From positions 199,425-263,424 of the forward strand of contig NZ_CAJPVG010000005.1 in NCBI RefSeq assembly GCF_905397375.1: a stretch of 64,000 nucleotides of DNA, given 5' to 3'. Position 1 is the first letter of the stretch. Each line of letters opens with the position of its first letter. Source of the DNA: Ralstonia mannitolilytica. GTDB taxonomy: Bacteria; Pseudomonadota; Gammaproteobacteria; Burkholderiales; Burkholderiaceae. Under the pieces are notes generated by a model, which did no database searches, was not told the DNA's origin, and saw only the letters and a list, made by a program, of their open reading frames with translations. Both the position numbers and the translations under genes were made by a program. Shown here piece after piece: positions 1 to 8,391 of the stretch.

Positions 1-420
1 ATCCTCGCGTACATGAAATGGCTTTCCAGCGGCGTGCCGACCGGCACGAACGTGACCGGGCGCGGCTTCGAGAAGATCGATACCGCGCTCAAGCCCGACC
101 GCGAGCACGGCAAAGCCATCTACGCCCAACGCTGCGCCGCATGCCATGGCGCGGACGGCCAGGGGCTGCCGAACCCGCAGGGCGGATACGCCATGCCGCC
201 ACTGTGGGGCAAGGATGCCTTCAACGTGGGCGCAGGCATGGCCCGCACGTATACCGCCGCGGCATTCGTCAAGCACAACATGCCGCTGGGCCAGGGCGGT
301 ACGCTGACGGCGCAGGAGGCGGTGGACGTTGCCGCGTTCTTTACGCACCAGCCCCGCCCCGACTTTGCGGCACGCACGAAGGATTGGCCCAAGGGTGATC
401 GGCCCAAGGACGCCCGCTGA
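1..420 (+). CDS. c-type cytochrome, C-terminal part (5' end outside window)
   Basis: The reading frame is open from the first base, so the gene starts upstream. The visible part carries one CxxCH heme-binding motif (Cys-Ala-Ala-Cys-His, about residue 44 of the part seen) and a later Met in an N-M-P-L context that could be the distal heme ligand. This is a class I cytochrome c domain. The preceding text (a Tyr-Met-Lys-Trp-Leu-Ser segment) resembles the linker of diheme cytochromes of the thiosulfate dehydrogenase/SoxAX type, so a second heme domain may lie outside the window. It would act in the periplasm in electron transfer. The exact partner cannot be told from this fragment. Confidence 0.8.
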   Translation: MLAYMKWLSSGVPTGTNVTGRGFEKIDTALKPDREHGKAIYAQRCAACHGADGQGLPNPQGGYAMPPLWGKDAFNVGAGMARTYTAAAFVKHNMPLGQGGTLTAQEAVDVAAFFTHQPRPDFAARTKDWPKGDRPKDAR

Positions 421-439
421 GACAACGCGTGCCGAAAAA

Positions 440-471
440 AAAGCCTGCAGCGGTTGCGCTGCAGGCTTTTT
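440..471. terminator. bidirectional hairpin terminator between convergent genes
   Basis: An 11-bp G/C-rich stem (442-452 with 457-467) closes a 4-nt loop, with a T run on the right and an A run on the left. It sits between the cytochrome gene and the leftward CsgG-like gene and can serve both. Confidence 0.85.
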
Positions 472-525
472 GCTTTGGCACTTCAGGGCGCTGTGCGCCT
501 CTTCTGCGTGAATCCCCGTTTTGGA

Positions 526-1359
526 TCAGTTGACCTTGAGCTGGCCGCCACGGCCCAGGCCGCCCTTCACGTCTTGCGCCTTGTAGTTGCGCAACGCCAC
601 GACCATCTTGTTCCACGCGTCAATGAAGGCGACCACCGTGGCCTTGCCTTCCGGCGTTGAAGAGAAGCCGGCCAGGCCACCGCCCACGCCGCCGCCCAGG
701 CCGGCCAGCACAGCGCCGTAGTTGGTGGCGGTGGAGCTGCCCTCGGCTGCCGCGATCTGCACGGCCGAGCGGACGTCGAACAGCGTCAGCGTCACCACGG
801 ACGCCTTGGACTTGACGCTGCCGGCCAGCGCGGCGATGGCGCTGTTGCCCAGCAGCCCGCCCACGGCACCGGCCACGCCGCCGATCGGTGAATCGTTGAT
901 GATGATCTGCGGCTCCATGTAGTAGTCGGCCGCCACGCGCTGGCCCTTGTGCTGCTTCGAACCGGCGCGGTACTCGCCGGAGTTGCGCTGCAGATCGGTG
1001 ATGCGCGACAGGCGTGCGTCGGTCTTCTGGTTGCCGATCGACGTGATCACGAAGCAGTTCGACTGCTGCACGGCCATGCGCAGCAGGGGGTCGATGGTGG
1101 TGACCTTGGTGGCGCTGCCGAACTGGCCGTACCAGTCGGCGTTGCGGCCGTCGTCCATGGCAATGGTGCCCAGCGGCGAAGCGCAGCGCTCCAGCGTCGG
1201 GTCGGCGCCCACGCTGGAGCCGCCGGCTGCCGCACCGGTCACGCCGGCGTTCTGGCCGCCCGGGCTGACGATGCCGCCGCCCGCGCACGCCGCGAGGGAA
1301 GCGCTGAGGAGGGCCGCTCCCGCAAGCTTGGCGGTGCGGCTGAAAAGGTTGGTCTTCAT
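526..1359 (-). CDS. CsgG/HfaB-family outer-membrane lipoprotein
   Basis: This 277-aa protein has a lipoprotein signal peptide with a clear lipobox (Leu-Ala-Ala-Cys, Cys about residue 25). The mature part resembles the CsgG/HfaB-like family: an early L-G-T-I-A segment, a Q-Q-S-N-C-F-V-I strand, an A-A-D-Y segment, a glycine-rich stretch (about 150-175 and again 215-235) and a conserved C-terminal N-Y-K-A-Q-D-V-K-G-G-L-G block. CsgG proteins form outer-membrane pores for curli or holdfast parts. This shorter relative has no curli genes beside it, so its cargo is unknown and a structural envelope role is also possible. It converges on the cytochrome gene and appears monocistronic. Confidence 0.75.
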   Translation of the reverse strand: MKTNLFSRTAKLAGAALLSASLAACAGGGIVSPGGQNAGVTGAAAGGSSVGADPTLERCASPLGTIAMDDGRNADWYGQFGSATKVTTIDPLLRMAVQQSNCFVITSIGNQKTDARLSRITDLQRNSGEYRAGSKQHKGQRVAADYYMEPQIIINDSPIGGVAGAVGGLLGNSAIAALAGSVKSKASVVTLTLFDVRSAVQIAAAEGSSTATNYGAVLAGLGGGVGGGLAGFSSTPEGKATVVAFIDAWNKMVVALRNYKAQDVKGGLGRGGQLKVN

Positions 1360-1510
1360 GTTGTTGGATGGCTCAGATTGCGTCGATGTTCGGCTTATGC
1401 GTCCTACGACTCAATAAGCCCCCCTTGGTTGGGCGTGCGGTGTGCGGACTGGCTTTCTCCCTTTTCCGCCGTTCGCCCGAAAAACGCTGTGAAGCAAATG
1501 GCCTGGTGGG

Positions 1511-2092
1511 TCAATACCAATACCAGGTGGTCTGGCGCCAGACGCCCAGATACGGATAGCCGGAATACCAATAGCCGTAATACGTATTGCGCCATTGCGA
1601 GCGCCATTTGAAATCGTCTTCGTCGGACTTCCTGGCGGCGCGCGCTTCTTCAAGCAGCTTCTTCGACTCCTTGTCGCCGCGGCTGACGGCGATCGACAGC
1701 CATTTCTCGGCCTCGCGCGGGTCGGAGCCCATCTCTTCCAGCCCGAACAGGTAGAACGCGCCCAGGGCCTTCTGCGCCTGCAGGTTGCCGCGCTCGGCGG
1801 CCTCGCGCATCCAGTTCAGCGCCTGGTAGCTGTCCTGACGCACGCCATCGCCCCGGAAGTAGCGCAGGCCGAGATCGTAGGCAGCCTTGGGCTCGCGCTT
1901 GGCGGCGTCCTTCAGGGCTGCGATCCGGGGGTCTTCAGGAACCTCGTCCTTGGCGTCGAACGACACCTGGTCTTTCGGGCGATCGGCGCATCCGCGGCTG
2001 TCGCAGACCCGTACGGTCGAGCTGGGCGGCGGAGTTTGGGCACAAGCGGCCAGCGCCAATACAACGCCAAGTGCAAGCCATTGATAACGCAT
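1511..2092 (-). CDS. Sel1-like repeat lipoprotein
   Basis: Start chosen at 2092 (193 aa) because it gives a lipoprotein signal ending in Leu-Ala-Ala-Cys; a longer frame adds 40 residues without a signal. The middle (about residues 65-145) has Sel1/TPR-like helical repeats with the usual A-x-x-x-L-G-x-x-Y and W-x-x-x-A-A-x-x-G-x-x-x-A patterns. The C-terminus is rich in Trp and Tyr. Sel1 repeats normally scaffold protein contacts; here they would act at the outer membrane facing the periplasm. The partner is unknown. Confidence 0.75.
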   Translation of the reverse strand: MRYQWLALGVVLALAACAQTPPPSSTVRVCDSRGCADRPKDQVSFDAKDEVPEDPRIAALKDAAKREPKAAYDLGLRYFRGDGVRQDSYQALNWMREAAERGNLQAQKALGAFYLFGLEEMGSDPREAEKWLSIAVSRGDKESKKLLEEARAARKSDEDDFKWRSQWRNTYYGYWYSGYPYLGVWRQTTWYWY

Positions 2093-2231
2093 GCGACAGC
2101 CCCTCGGATGTTGTCCAAGCCGTTTCAGAATCGATTGGAAACGGCTGCATTTTTGTTGTGGTCGACCGGGTGAGATGCCATGGCGCACGCTCGTTCCCCG
2201 CCCCCGCAGCACACATGGTGTGCAATTGATA

Positions 2232-2243
2232 TAGATCGTTCTA
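2232..2243. promoter_or_regulatory. candidate TetR-family operator
   Basis: The 12-bp palindrome TAGATCGTTCTA (arms TAGA and TCTA) lies in the divergent gap between the Sel1 lipoprotein and the TetR gene. It resembles the TAGACC-GGTCTA type of site known for NemR-like TetR regulators. Assignment to the neighbouring regulator is inference. Confidence 0.35.
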
Positions 2244-2382
2244 CTTTAGCGGGAACGCGTGGGTGGTGTGTTATTAAAGCGTAACGTTTGCGCGAGCAAC
2301 AACACACTGGGAACCCGTGGCGGGCCAGGTCGGGGCGTGGGGGCGGTGCTAAGATGCCGCCCAGCAATCAGGAGAAGTGGGA

Positions 2383-2958
2383 ATGCGCGCAAGCAAGCGC
2401 CAGCAGGTCGTGGACAAGGCCAGTGAGCTTTTTTCCAGGCACGGCTTTCATCCCGTAGGCGTCGACTGGATCATCGACGAGTCCGGCGTTGCCCGCATGA
2501 CGCTCTACCGGCACTTTGCCGGCAAGGAAGACCTCATCCGCGAAGTCCTGGAGCAGCGCTACACCTTCATCATGCAAAGCATGGCCGACAAGCTCGGCCC
2601 CCTGCCCGACGCCACCGCCCGCCTCAAGGGCATCTTCGACTGGTACGAGACGTGGTTCCGCAGCCCCGAATTCGCGGGCTGCCTGTTCGAGCGCGCGCTG
2701 GCCGAGTTTGGCGCGACCTGCCCGCGGGTGACCGACGTGGCGGTCCGCTACCGCGACGATCTGCTCGCCATGATCGAGACGCTGCTCAAAGACGTGGTGC
2801 CGGCCGCTGCGGCACGCCAGCTTGCCGGGGTGTACGTGATGCTGCTTTCCGGCGCCACGGCCGACGCCCGGGCGATTGGCGATCCATCTGCGGCTTCACG
2901 GGCCTGGGAGGCGGCGCGGGCGCTGCTGGAGCAGGCGCGGGCGACCGCGCCTGCGTAG
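2383..2958 (+). CDS. TetR/AcrR-family transcriptional regulator
   Basis: A 191-aa protein with an N-terminal TetR helix-turn-helix (about residues 8-55: a helix ending S-E-L-F, then the G-V-D-W-I-I-D-E-S-G-V-A-R-M-T-L-Y-R-H-F recognition region) and an all-helical ligand domain. ATG 2383 is preferred over GTG 2377 because AGGAG at 2370-2374 is well spaced only for the ATG. It probably represses its own promoter and that of a divergent or nearby gene. The closest neighbours are the Sel1 lipoprotein (divergent) and the aryl-polyene cluster (downstream, convergent). No ligand can be inferred. Confidence 0.85.
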   Translation: MRASKRQQVVDKASELFSRHGFHPVGVDWIIDESGVARMTLYRHFAGKEDLIREVLEQRYTFIMQSMADKLGPLPDATARLKGIFDWYETWFRSPEFAGCLFERALAEFGATCPRVTDVAVRYRDDLLAMIETLLKDVVPAAAARQLAGVYVMLLSGATADARAIGDPSAASRAWEAARALLEQARATAPA

Positions 2959-2969
2959 ACACGGCGCAG

Positions 2970-3740
2970 CTACCAGCCGCGCTGCAGCCGGCGCGCGATC
3001 ATCGACGGCAGCCGCACCAGCCCTTCGGCGAGCAATCGCAGGTGCATGCCCACGAGCAGGACGTTGTCGCGCAGATAGCGGAAATGTGACACCCCGCCCT
3101 CGTCCGCCCGGAAGTACCGCACAGGGGCATCGAGCCGGATCGGCCGCACGCCGGCCCAGCACAGGCGCACCGCCGCTTCCGGATCAAAGTCGAAACCGCG
3201 CATCGACGCATGCCGGCGCATGATCGCCGCCAGCGGCGCAATGGGGTACACGCGAAAGCCGAAGAGCGTATCGCCAATACCCGCCCACAGCGTTTCGATG
3301 TCTGCGCAGCCGTTGGACAGGCGCCGGCCCTGCACGCGAATCTGCGGCGCGCTCGAATCGAACAGCGGCTGCCCCAGCACCATCGCGTCCGGCGCCGCGC
3401 ATGAAGCCTGCATGAAGGCGGGGATGAGGTCGGTGGGGTGCTGGCCATCGGCGTCCATGGTCAGCACGTGGGTGAAGCCCTGCGCGGCAGCGGCTTCCAG
3501 TCCCGCCAGGATCGCCACGCCCTTGCCGCGATTGCGCGGCAGCACGATCACGTGCAGCCCCGGATCGCGCTCAGCCATGGCCCGCAGCCGCTCGGTGCTG
3601 CCGTCGGTACTGCCGTCGTCCACCACCCACACGGGGTTCCACTGCGCGCGGGCGGCGCGCACGGCGTCATCGACCTTGCGGCCGGGGTTGTAGCTCGGAA
3701 TGAGGACGAGATGCGTCGAAGAGGCGCCGGTCATCGGCAT
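2970..3740 (-). CDS. family 2 glycosyltransferase of the aryl-polyene-type cluster
   Basis: The 256-aa protein has a GT-A fold of the dolichol-phosphate mannosyltransferase-like GT2 group: V-V-D-D-G-S-T-D near residue 40 and an M-D-A-D-G-Q-H-P metal/nucleotide-sugar motif near residue 95. No multiple transmembrane segments are seen, so it should work at the inner face of the membrane. GT2 enzymes of this type are regular members of aryl-polyene clusters, where they are thought to help attach the polyene to its lipid or sugar anchor. It is in tandem with the ACP gene and divergent from the remaining cluster. Confidence 0.85.
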   Translation of the reverse strand: MPMTGASSTHLVLIPSYNPGRKVDDAVRAARAQWNPVWVVDDGSTDGSTERLRAMAERDPGLHVIVLPRNRGKGVAILAGLEAAAAQGFTHVLTMDADGQHPTDLIPAFMQASCAAPDAMVLGQPLFDSSAPQIRVQGRRLSNGCADIETLWAGIGDTLFGFRVYPIAPLAAIMRRHASMRGFDFDPEAAVRLCWAGVRPIRLDAPVRYFRADEGGVSHFRYLRDNVLLVGMHLRLLAEGLVRLPSMIARRLQRGW

Positions 3741-3773
3741 GGCGTCGGTCCGGCGGGACGTCCGGTGCTGGGA

Positions 3774-4034
3774 TCAGCGCGTACGGTGCGCGGCAACGTA
3801 GGCCGCGAGGGCCCCGAGCGACGCGAAGATCTTCTTGTTCTCCGGATCGCCCGAACGCAGTTCGAAGCCGTACTTCTTGGAGATCAGCAACGCAATTTCG
3901 AGGATGTCGATGGAGTCGAGCCCAAACCCTTCGCCATACAGCGGCGTATCGGCCGTGATGGAATCGAGTTGGATGTCTTCGAGGTTCAGTTCGCCGATCA
4001 TCAGCACGGCGAGCTCTTTTTCCAGATCGTTCAT
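3774..4034 (-). CDS. acyl carrier protein of the aryl-polyene-type cluster
   Basis: An 86-aa ACP. The phosphopantetheine attachment Ser sits in a G-L-D-S-I-D-I-L-E motif (about residue 37), the classic four-helix ACP context. Start 4034 (M-N-D-L-E-K-E-L) is preferred over an in-frame start 15 nt upstream. Known aryl-polyene clusters usually encode two ACPs; only one is present here. It carries the growing chain for the ketosynthase pair encoded at 11745-13771. Confidence 0.88.
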   Translation of the reverse strand: MNDLEKELAVLMIGELNLEDIQLDSITADTPLYGEGFGLDSIDILEIALLISKKYGFELRSGDPENKKIFASLGALAAYVAAHRTR

Positions 4035-4438
4035 CGGTCTTGCATGCACAGGCAGCCTGCAGCGGGGAATGCGGCCAGAAACAACGTCGTTCTCCTCGCC
4101 CGAAGCCCTGTCTTGCCCCGCCTGTGAAAGGGGGTCGTTTAAGCTAGGCGGATTCTAGACGAAGGGTCACACCGCGTATAGCCGCAAACCGTGACAAGAC
4201 CTCATGCCGGCGCGCCCCCGGGCCATGTGACGCAAACGATTCAGCAGCCGTCGTGGCGCCATCCGACGGGCCCCGCATGCCGTCCCGGGCGGGAAGGCCG
4301 CGTACATCCGGTTACAAACACACCGCCGCCGGGCCGGGCAACCCGGCCGCGCGGCCCTAGAATGTGGCCGCCCGACCGTGCAAGCGCGGTGCCTATGATG
4401 AACCTGACCCCTTCCACACGACGATGCCCTGTCCTGCC
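4035..4438. other. divergent intergenic region of the aryl-polyene-type cluster
   Basis: About 400 bp separate the leftward ACP-glycosyltransferase pair from the rightward operon. It should hold both promoters. A perfect 7-bp G/C hairpin (GGCCGGG, loop CAA, CCCGGCC; 4332-4348) is visible. No convincing small gene or second ACP was found. Confidence 0.5.
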
Positions 4439-5095
4439 ATGAGCCGACTGCTCCGCCTTGCACACGGCACCGCGGGCGTGGCGGCCGTCGTCGCATACCA
4501 GGTCGGTGCGCACCATGCGGTCGCGACGCCTGGCGCGCATGGCCTGGGCCTGGCGATGGCGCTGGTGCCGCCGCTGGCCATTGCCCTGCTGGCCGCCGCG
4601 CGCTCTGTGCAGCGCGCGTGGCTGGTGCCGCTGTGGCTCGTGCTCTGCGGCGCGCTTTGGACGATGCGCGAGCCGCTGGCACGCCATTTCGACTGGGGCC
4701 TGTACCTGGAGCACGCGACCTTCAACCTGATGATGGCCTATCTCTTCGGCCGGACGCTGCAGGCTGGGCGCGAACCGCTGTGCACGCAATTCGCGCGCAT
4801 CGTGCACGGTACGCTCACGCCACGCATCGCTTGGTATTCGCGGCAGGTCACGTGGGCGTGGACGCTCTTCTTCGTGGCGACGGCCGCCACGTCCACGGCG
4901 CTGTTTGCCCTGGCATCCACCGTCACGTGGTCAACGTTCGCGAACTACGTGTCGCTGCCGCTGGTCGGCGCGATGTTCGTGGTGGAATACCTCTGCCGGC
5001 GCATCGTGCTGCGCGACGCGCCGCGCTCCAACCTGTTCGACGCCGTGCGCGCCTACCGCCAATCCGCGCACGGTGCCACGGGCCGCCCCCGCTGA
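4439..5095 (+). CDS. COG4648-like inner-membrane protein
   Basis: A 218-aa polytopic membrane protein with about six hydrophobic segments and no recognised catalytic motif. It resembles the COG4648 family that is almost always found in aryl-polyene clusters, with conserved segments such as Y-L-E-H-A-x-F-N-L, R-x-V-H-G-x-L-T-P and a terminal M-F-x-V-E-Y-x-x-R. Its role is unproven; scaffolding or transfer at the membrane is likely. ATG 4424 is an alternative start. It is the first gene of the rightward operon. Confidence 0.75.
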   Translation: MSRLLRLAHGTAGVAAVVAYQVGAHHAVATPGAHGLGLAMALVPPLAIALLAAARSVQRAWLVPLWLVLCGALWTMREPLARHFDWGLYLEHATFNLMMAYLFGRTLQAGREPLCTQFARIVHGTLTPRIAWYSRQVTWAWTLFFVATAATSTALFALASTVTWSTFANYVSLPLVGAMFVVEYLCRRIVLRDAPRSNLFDAVRAYRQSAHGATGRPR

Positions 5096-5113
5096 GTCGC
5101 GAATCGCCCCGGA

Positions 5114-6814
5114 ATGTCCTGCATGCCCACCTACCCGCTCGTCTCGCATCGCTCGCTGGATGACACGATCGCATGGCGCGACGGCACGCCCGTGCCCGTG
5201 CGCACATTCGTGGCCGATGTAACCGCGCTGGCGGCAAGACTGCCTGCGGGCGCCCACGTATTCAACGCGTGCACCGACCGCTACCGGTTCGCCGTGGGCG
5301 TCTGCGCGACGCTGGTGGCCCGCAAGGTCAGCCTGCTGCCGCCCATGCAGACCGCGCAGATGGTGCGCCAGCTCGCGGCGTTCGCGCCGGATGTCTTCTG
5401 CCTGTATGACACCGAGGACTGCCCCGTCGCACTGCCGGGCTTGCGCTATCCCGACGATCTGGCCGCGGATGCGCCGGCCGCTGCCGTGCCGCAGATCGAG
5501 GCGTCGCGGCCGGTGGCGGTGCTCTTTACTTCCGGCTCCACCGGCACGCCCGTGCCGCATCGCAAGACCTGGGGCGCCCTCGTGCAATGCATGCACACCG
5601 CCGCGGCGCGGCTTGGGCTCGATGACGGACGCCCCGTCACGCTGGTCGGCACAGTGCCGCCGCAGCACATGTACGGGTTCGAGATGACGGTACTGCTGGC
5701 GCTGCAGGCCGGCCTCGCATTCAGCAGCCGACAGCCGTTCTATCCGGCGGACATCCGCGAGACGCTCGACGCCGTGCCGCAGCCGCGCGTGCTGGTGACG
5801 TCGCCGGTGCACCTGCGTGCGCTGCTGGCATCGGAGCCGACACTGCCTTGCGCATCGCTCGTGCTGTCGGCCACGGCGCCGTTGTCGGAAGCGCTCGCAC
5901 GGGAGGCAGAGTCGCGCCTCGCGGCACCGCTCATCGAGATTTACGGCAGCACCGAAACCGGCCAGATCGCGAGTCGCCGCAGCGCCAACGAAACCGCATG
6001 GCACTTGTATCCGGACGTGCGCATGCAGGCGCGTCCCGACACCGCGGGTGACGAGGGCCCGACCATATGGGTCAGCGGCGGCCACGTGCAGACGCCGGTG
6101 CCGATGGGCGACGCCATTGAGCTTCTGGACGACACGCGTTTTCACCTGCACGGACGCAAGGCCGATCTCATCAACATTGCGGGCAAGCGCTCTTCGTTGG
6201 CGTATCTGAACCATCAGCTCACGTCGATCCCGGGCGTGGTGGACGGCGTGTTCTTCATGCCCGACGCCGCCCCGGCGGCCCCACACGCGCACGGCGGCAC
6301 GGCGGTCACGCGTCTGGTGGCGCTGGTGGTCGCGCCAGAGCTGGCGGCGGCGGACGTGCTGCGCGCGCTGCACGAGCGCGTCGATGCCGCGTTCTTGCCG
6401 CGCCCCCTGCTGCTGGTCGACGCGCTGCCGCGCAACGAGACCGGCAAACTCCAGCGCGACGTCCTCGCGGCGCTGGTGGCACGGCATGCGTCGCGCCCGC
6501 CTCGGCAGAGCGTCCTGCGGTTCACGATTCCGGCCGGCCACCCCGCCCTGCCTGGTCATTTTCCCGGGCACCCGATCGTGCCCGGCGTGGTGCTGCTCGA
6601 TCGCGCCATCGGGCTCATCGGTGCGGCGCTCGGCCGCTCGCTCGATGCCTGCCGCATCCGTTCGGCCAAGTTCCTGAGCCCCGCAGAGCCGGAAGACGCG
6701 CTCGACGTGACGTTTGACACCACGGCCGGCGGCGCAATCGTCTTCACGATCCGCACGGGCGAGCGCGACGTCGCCAGCGGTGTGCTGAGCGTGCAGGAGG
6801 GCGTGACGGCATGA
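5114..6814 (+). CDS. acyl/aryl-AMP ligase fused to a hotdog dehydratase
   Basis: 566 aa with two domains. Residues about 1-455 are an ANL-superfamily adenylating enzyme: phosphate-binding loop F-T-S-G-S-T-G-T-P-V (about 138), Y-G-S-T-E-T-G-Q (about 277) and a C-terminal N-E-T-G-K-L-Q-R lysine motif. Residues about 465-566 are a FabA/FabZ-like hotdog domain with H-F-P-G-H-P-I-V-P-G-V. In E. coli-type aryl-polyene systems these activities are separate proteins (ApeH ligase, ApeI dehydratase). Here they are one chain, which would activate the aromatic starter and dehydrate the 3-hydroxyacyl-ACP intermediates. The stop overlaps the next start (ATGA). Confidence 0.85.
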   Translation: MSCMPTYPLVSHRSLDDTIAWRDGTPVPVRTFVADVTALAARLPAGAHVFNACTDRYRFAVGVCATLVARKVSLLPPMQTAQMVRQLAAFAPDVFCLYDTEDCPVALPGLRYPDDLAADAPAAAVPQIEASRPVAVLFTSGSTGTPVPHRKTWGALVQCMHTAAARLGLDDGRPVTLVGTVPPQHMYGFEMTVLLALQAGLAFSSRQPFYPADIRETLDAVPQPRVLVTSPVHLRALLASEPTLPCASLVLSATAPLSEALAREAESRLAAPLIEIYGSTETGQIASRRSANETAWHLYPDVRMQARPDTAGDEGPTIWVSGGHVQTPVPMGDAIELLDDTRFHLHGRKADLINIAGKRSSLAYLNHQLTSIPGVVDGVFFMPDAAPAAPHAHGGTAVTRLVALVVAPELAAADVLRALHERVDAAFLPRPLLLVDALPRNETGKLQRDVLAALVARHASRPPRQSVLRFTIPAGHPALPGHFPGHPIVPGVVLLDRAIGLIGAALGRSLDACRIRSAKFLSPAEPEDALDVTFDTTAGGAIVFTIRTGERDVASGVLSVQEGVTA

Positions 6815-7773
6815 AGCGCCCCGAATGGGCAGAGCGCCCGGAACGCAGCAACGCGCTGCTGCTGCGCGTGATGACGTGGCTGTCGCTGCGGCTGGGGCGA
6901 CGGCTGGGGCGCGCCCTGCTGCGCCTGATCGCCGCGTACTTCGTGCTGTGTTCGCCGTCGGCATGCCGGGCTTCGCGCGACTACCTGCGGCGCACGCTCG
7001 GCCGGCGTGCCGGGGTGCGCGACGTGTTCCGCCACATGTTCACGTTCGCTACGACGATCCACGACCGCATCTACCTGATCGCGGGGCGCTTCGATCTCTT
7101 CGACATCGCGTTGCAGGGGCAAGAGCACGTCCATGCCGTGCTCGCGCAAGGCCGGGGCGCCTTTCTGCTCGGCGCGCACCTCGGCAGCTTCGAGGTCGTG
7201 CGCGCGCTGGGCCGCTCAGTACCGGACCTGCGTGTGGCCGTCGCCATGTACGAAGACAACGCGCGCAACATCAACGCCGCCATTGCCGCCATCAACCCCG
7301 CGGCGGCGCCCGACGTCATTCCGCTGGGGCGGGTCGACGCCATGCTGCAGGTGCGCGATGCGCTCGACGACAACCGGCTCGTTGGCATGCTGGCCGACCG
7401 CACGCTGCTGCGCGATGCCGGCCCGTCGGTGCGGCGCATGGCGTTTTTGGGCAGCCCGGCGGGGTTTCCGCTGGGGCCGCTGCACATGGCCGCCATGCTG
7501 AGGCGGCCGGTGCTGTTCATGACAGGGCTGCACCTGGGCGGCAACCGCTACGCCGTCCACTTTGACCGGCTGGCCGACTTCACCGACATCCGTCGCGAGG
7601 AACGCGCCGCCGCCGTCGAGGCAGCGCTGGCGCGCTATGTCGAGCGCGTCGAGCGCTATTGCCGCATCGCGCCGTACAACTGGTTCAATTTCTTCGATTT
7701 CTGGCACGATGCCGGCGCCGCCCCAGCACCCGCCGGCACCGCGGCCAAGCGACAGACCACCCAGACACCATGA
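6811..7773 (+). CDS. LpxL/HtrB-like acyltransferase of the aryl-polyene-type cluster
   Basis: A 320-aa protein of the lysophospholipid/lipid A acyltransferase family. It has a basic N-terminus with a membrane segment (about residues 30-55), the catalytic H-x4-E motif as H-L-G-S-F-E (about residue 116) and a C-terminal P-Y-N-W-F-N-F-F-D-F-W segment typical of this group. It probably transfers a fatty acyl or polyenyl chain onto the lipid anchor at the inner membrane. It overlaps both neighbours by 4 bp (ATGA), so translation is probably coupled. Confidence 0.82.
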   Translation: MKRPEWAERPERSNALLLRVMTWLSLRLGRRLGRALLRLIAAYFVLCSPSACRASRDYLRRTLGRRAGVRDVFRHMFTFATTIHDRIYLIAGRFDLFDIALQGQEHVHAVLAQGRGAFLLGAHLGSFEVVRALGRSVPDLRVAVAMYEDNARNINAAIAAINPAAAPDVIPLGRVDAMLQVRDALDDNRLVGMLADRTLLRDAGPSVRRMAFLGSPAGFPLGPLHMAAMLRRPVLFMTGLHLGGNRYAVHFDRLADFTDIRREERAAAVEAALARYVERVERYCRIAPYNWFNFFDFWHDAGAAPAPAGTAAKRQTTQTP

Positions 7774-8381
7774 CCGCAACGCGCCCATTTCGTCTCTACC
7801 GCGCCGGCCTCACGCTGCTCGCTGCCTGCATGCTGGCCGGCGCCGCGCACGCCGATACCGCATGGACGCTCGACCGCCTGATGTCCACCCTTGCGCGCAA
7901 CACGTCCGGGCGCGCCAGCTTTATCGAGACCAAGACGCTGTCGATCGCGGCCGAGCCGATCGTGTCGTCGGGCGAGCTGGTGTTCGTCGCGCCGGACCAT
8001 CTGGAAAAGCACACGCTGCGGCCCAAGCCGGAGCACATGGTCATCGACGGTGACAAGCTGACCGTGGAGCGCAACCAGCGCAGGTTCACCGTGCCGCTTT
8101 CGCAGTATCCGGAGCTCAACGCCTTCATCGACAGCATCCGCGCGACGCTGGCCGGCAACCGCTACGCGCTCGAAGCGATCTACCAGGTTGCCATTGCGGG
8201 CCGCGGCGACGACTGGACGCTCACCCTCACGCCCATCGACGCGCGCATGCAGAAAGTCGTCAGTTCGATCACGCTCGAGGGCACGGGCGACGCGATGCGC
8301 AGCGTCACCCTCCGCCAGGCCGACGGCGACCATTCGGTGATGCGGCTGCAGCGCATCGCCGGTACCGCCCGGCGCCCATAG
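7770..8381 (+). CDS. LolA-related periplasmic carrier
   Basis: A 203-aa exported protein. A signal peptide of about 27 residues ends in A-A-H-A-D. The mature part follows the LolA/LolB-like half-barrel pattern (G-x-A-x-F-x-E-T-K, then a G-E-L-V-F-V-A-P-D-x-L-E-K strand pair). LolA homologues are standard members of aryl-polyene clusters (ApeL-like) and probably carry the hydrophobic product across the periplasm after the MMPL exporter. The start at 7770 overlaps the previous stop (ATGA). It is not the general LolA, which should be elsewhere in the genome. Confidence 0.8.
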   Translation: MTATRPFRLYRAGLTLLAACMLAGAAHADTAWTLDRLMSTLARNTSGRASFIETKTLSIAAEPIVSSGELVFVAPDHLEKHTLRPKPEHMVIDGDKLTVERNQRRFTVPLSQYPELNAFIDSIRATLAGNRYALEAIYQVAIAGRGDDWTLTLTPIDARMQKVVSSITLEGTGDAMRSVTLRQADGDHSVMRLQRIAGTARRP

Positions 8382-8391
8382 AGGCAGCCGC

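Noticed and set aside
4931..6964. A 677-aa open frame on the minus strand
   Set aside because: Low-complexity Arg/His/Gln-rich text opposite the ligase-dehydratase and acyltransferase genes; a shadow of high-G+C coding DNA.
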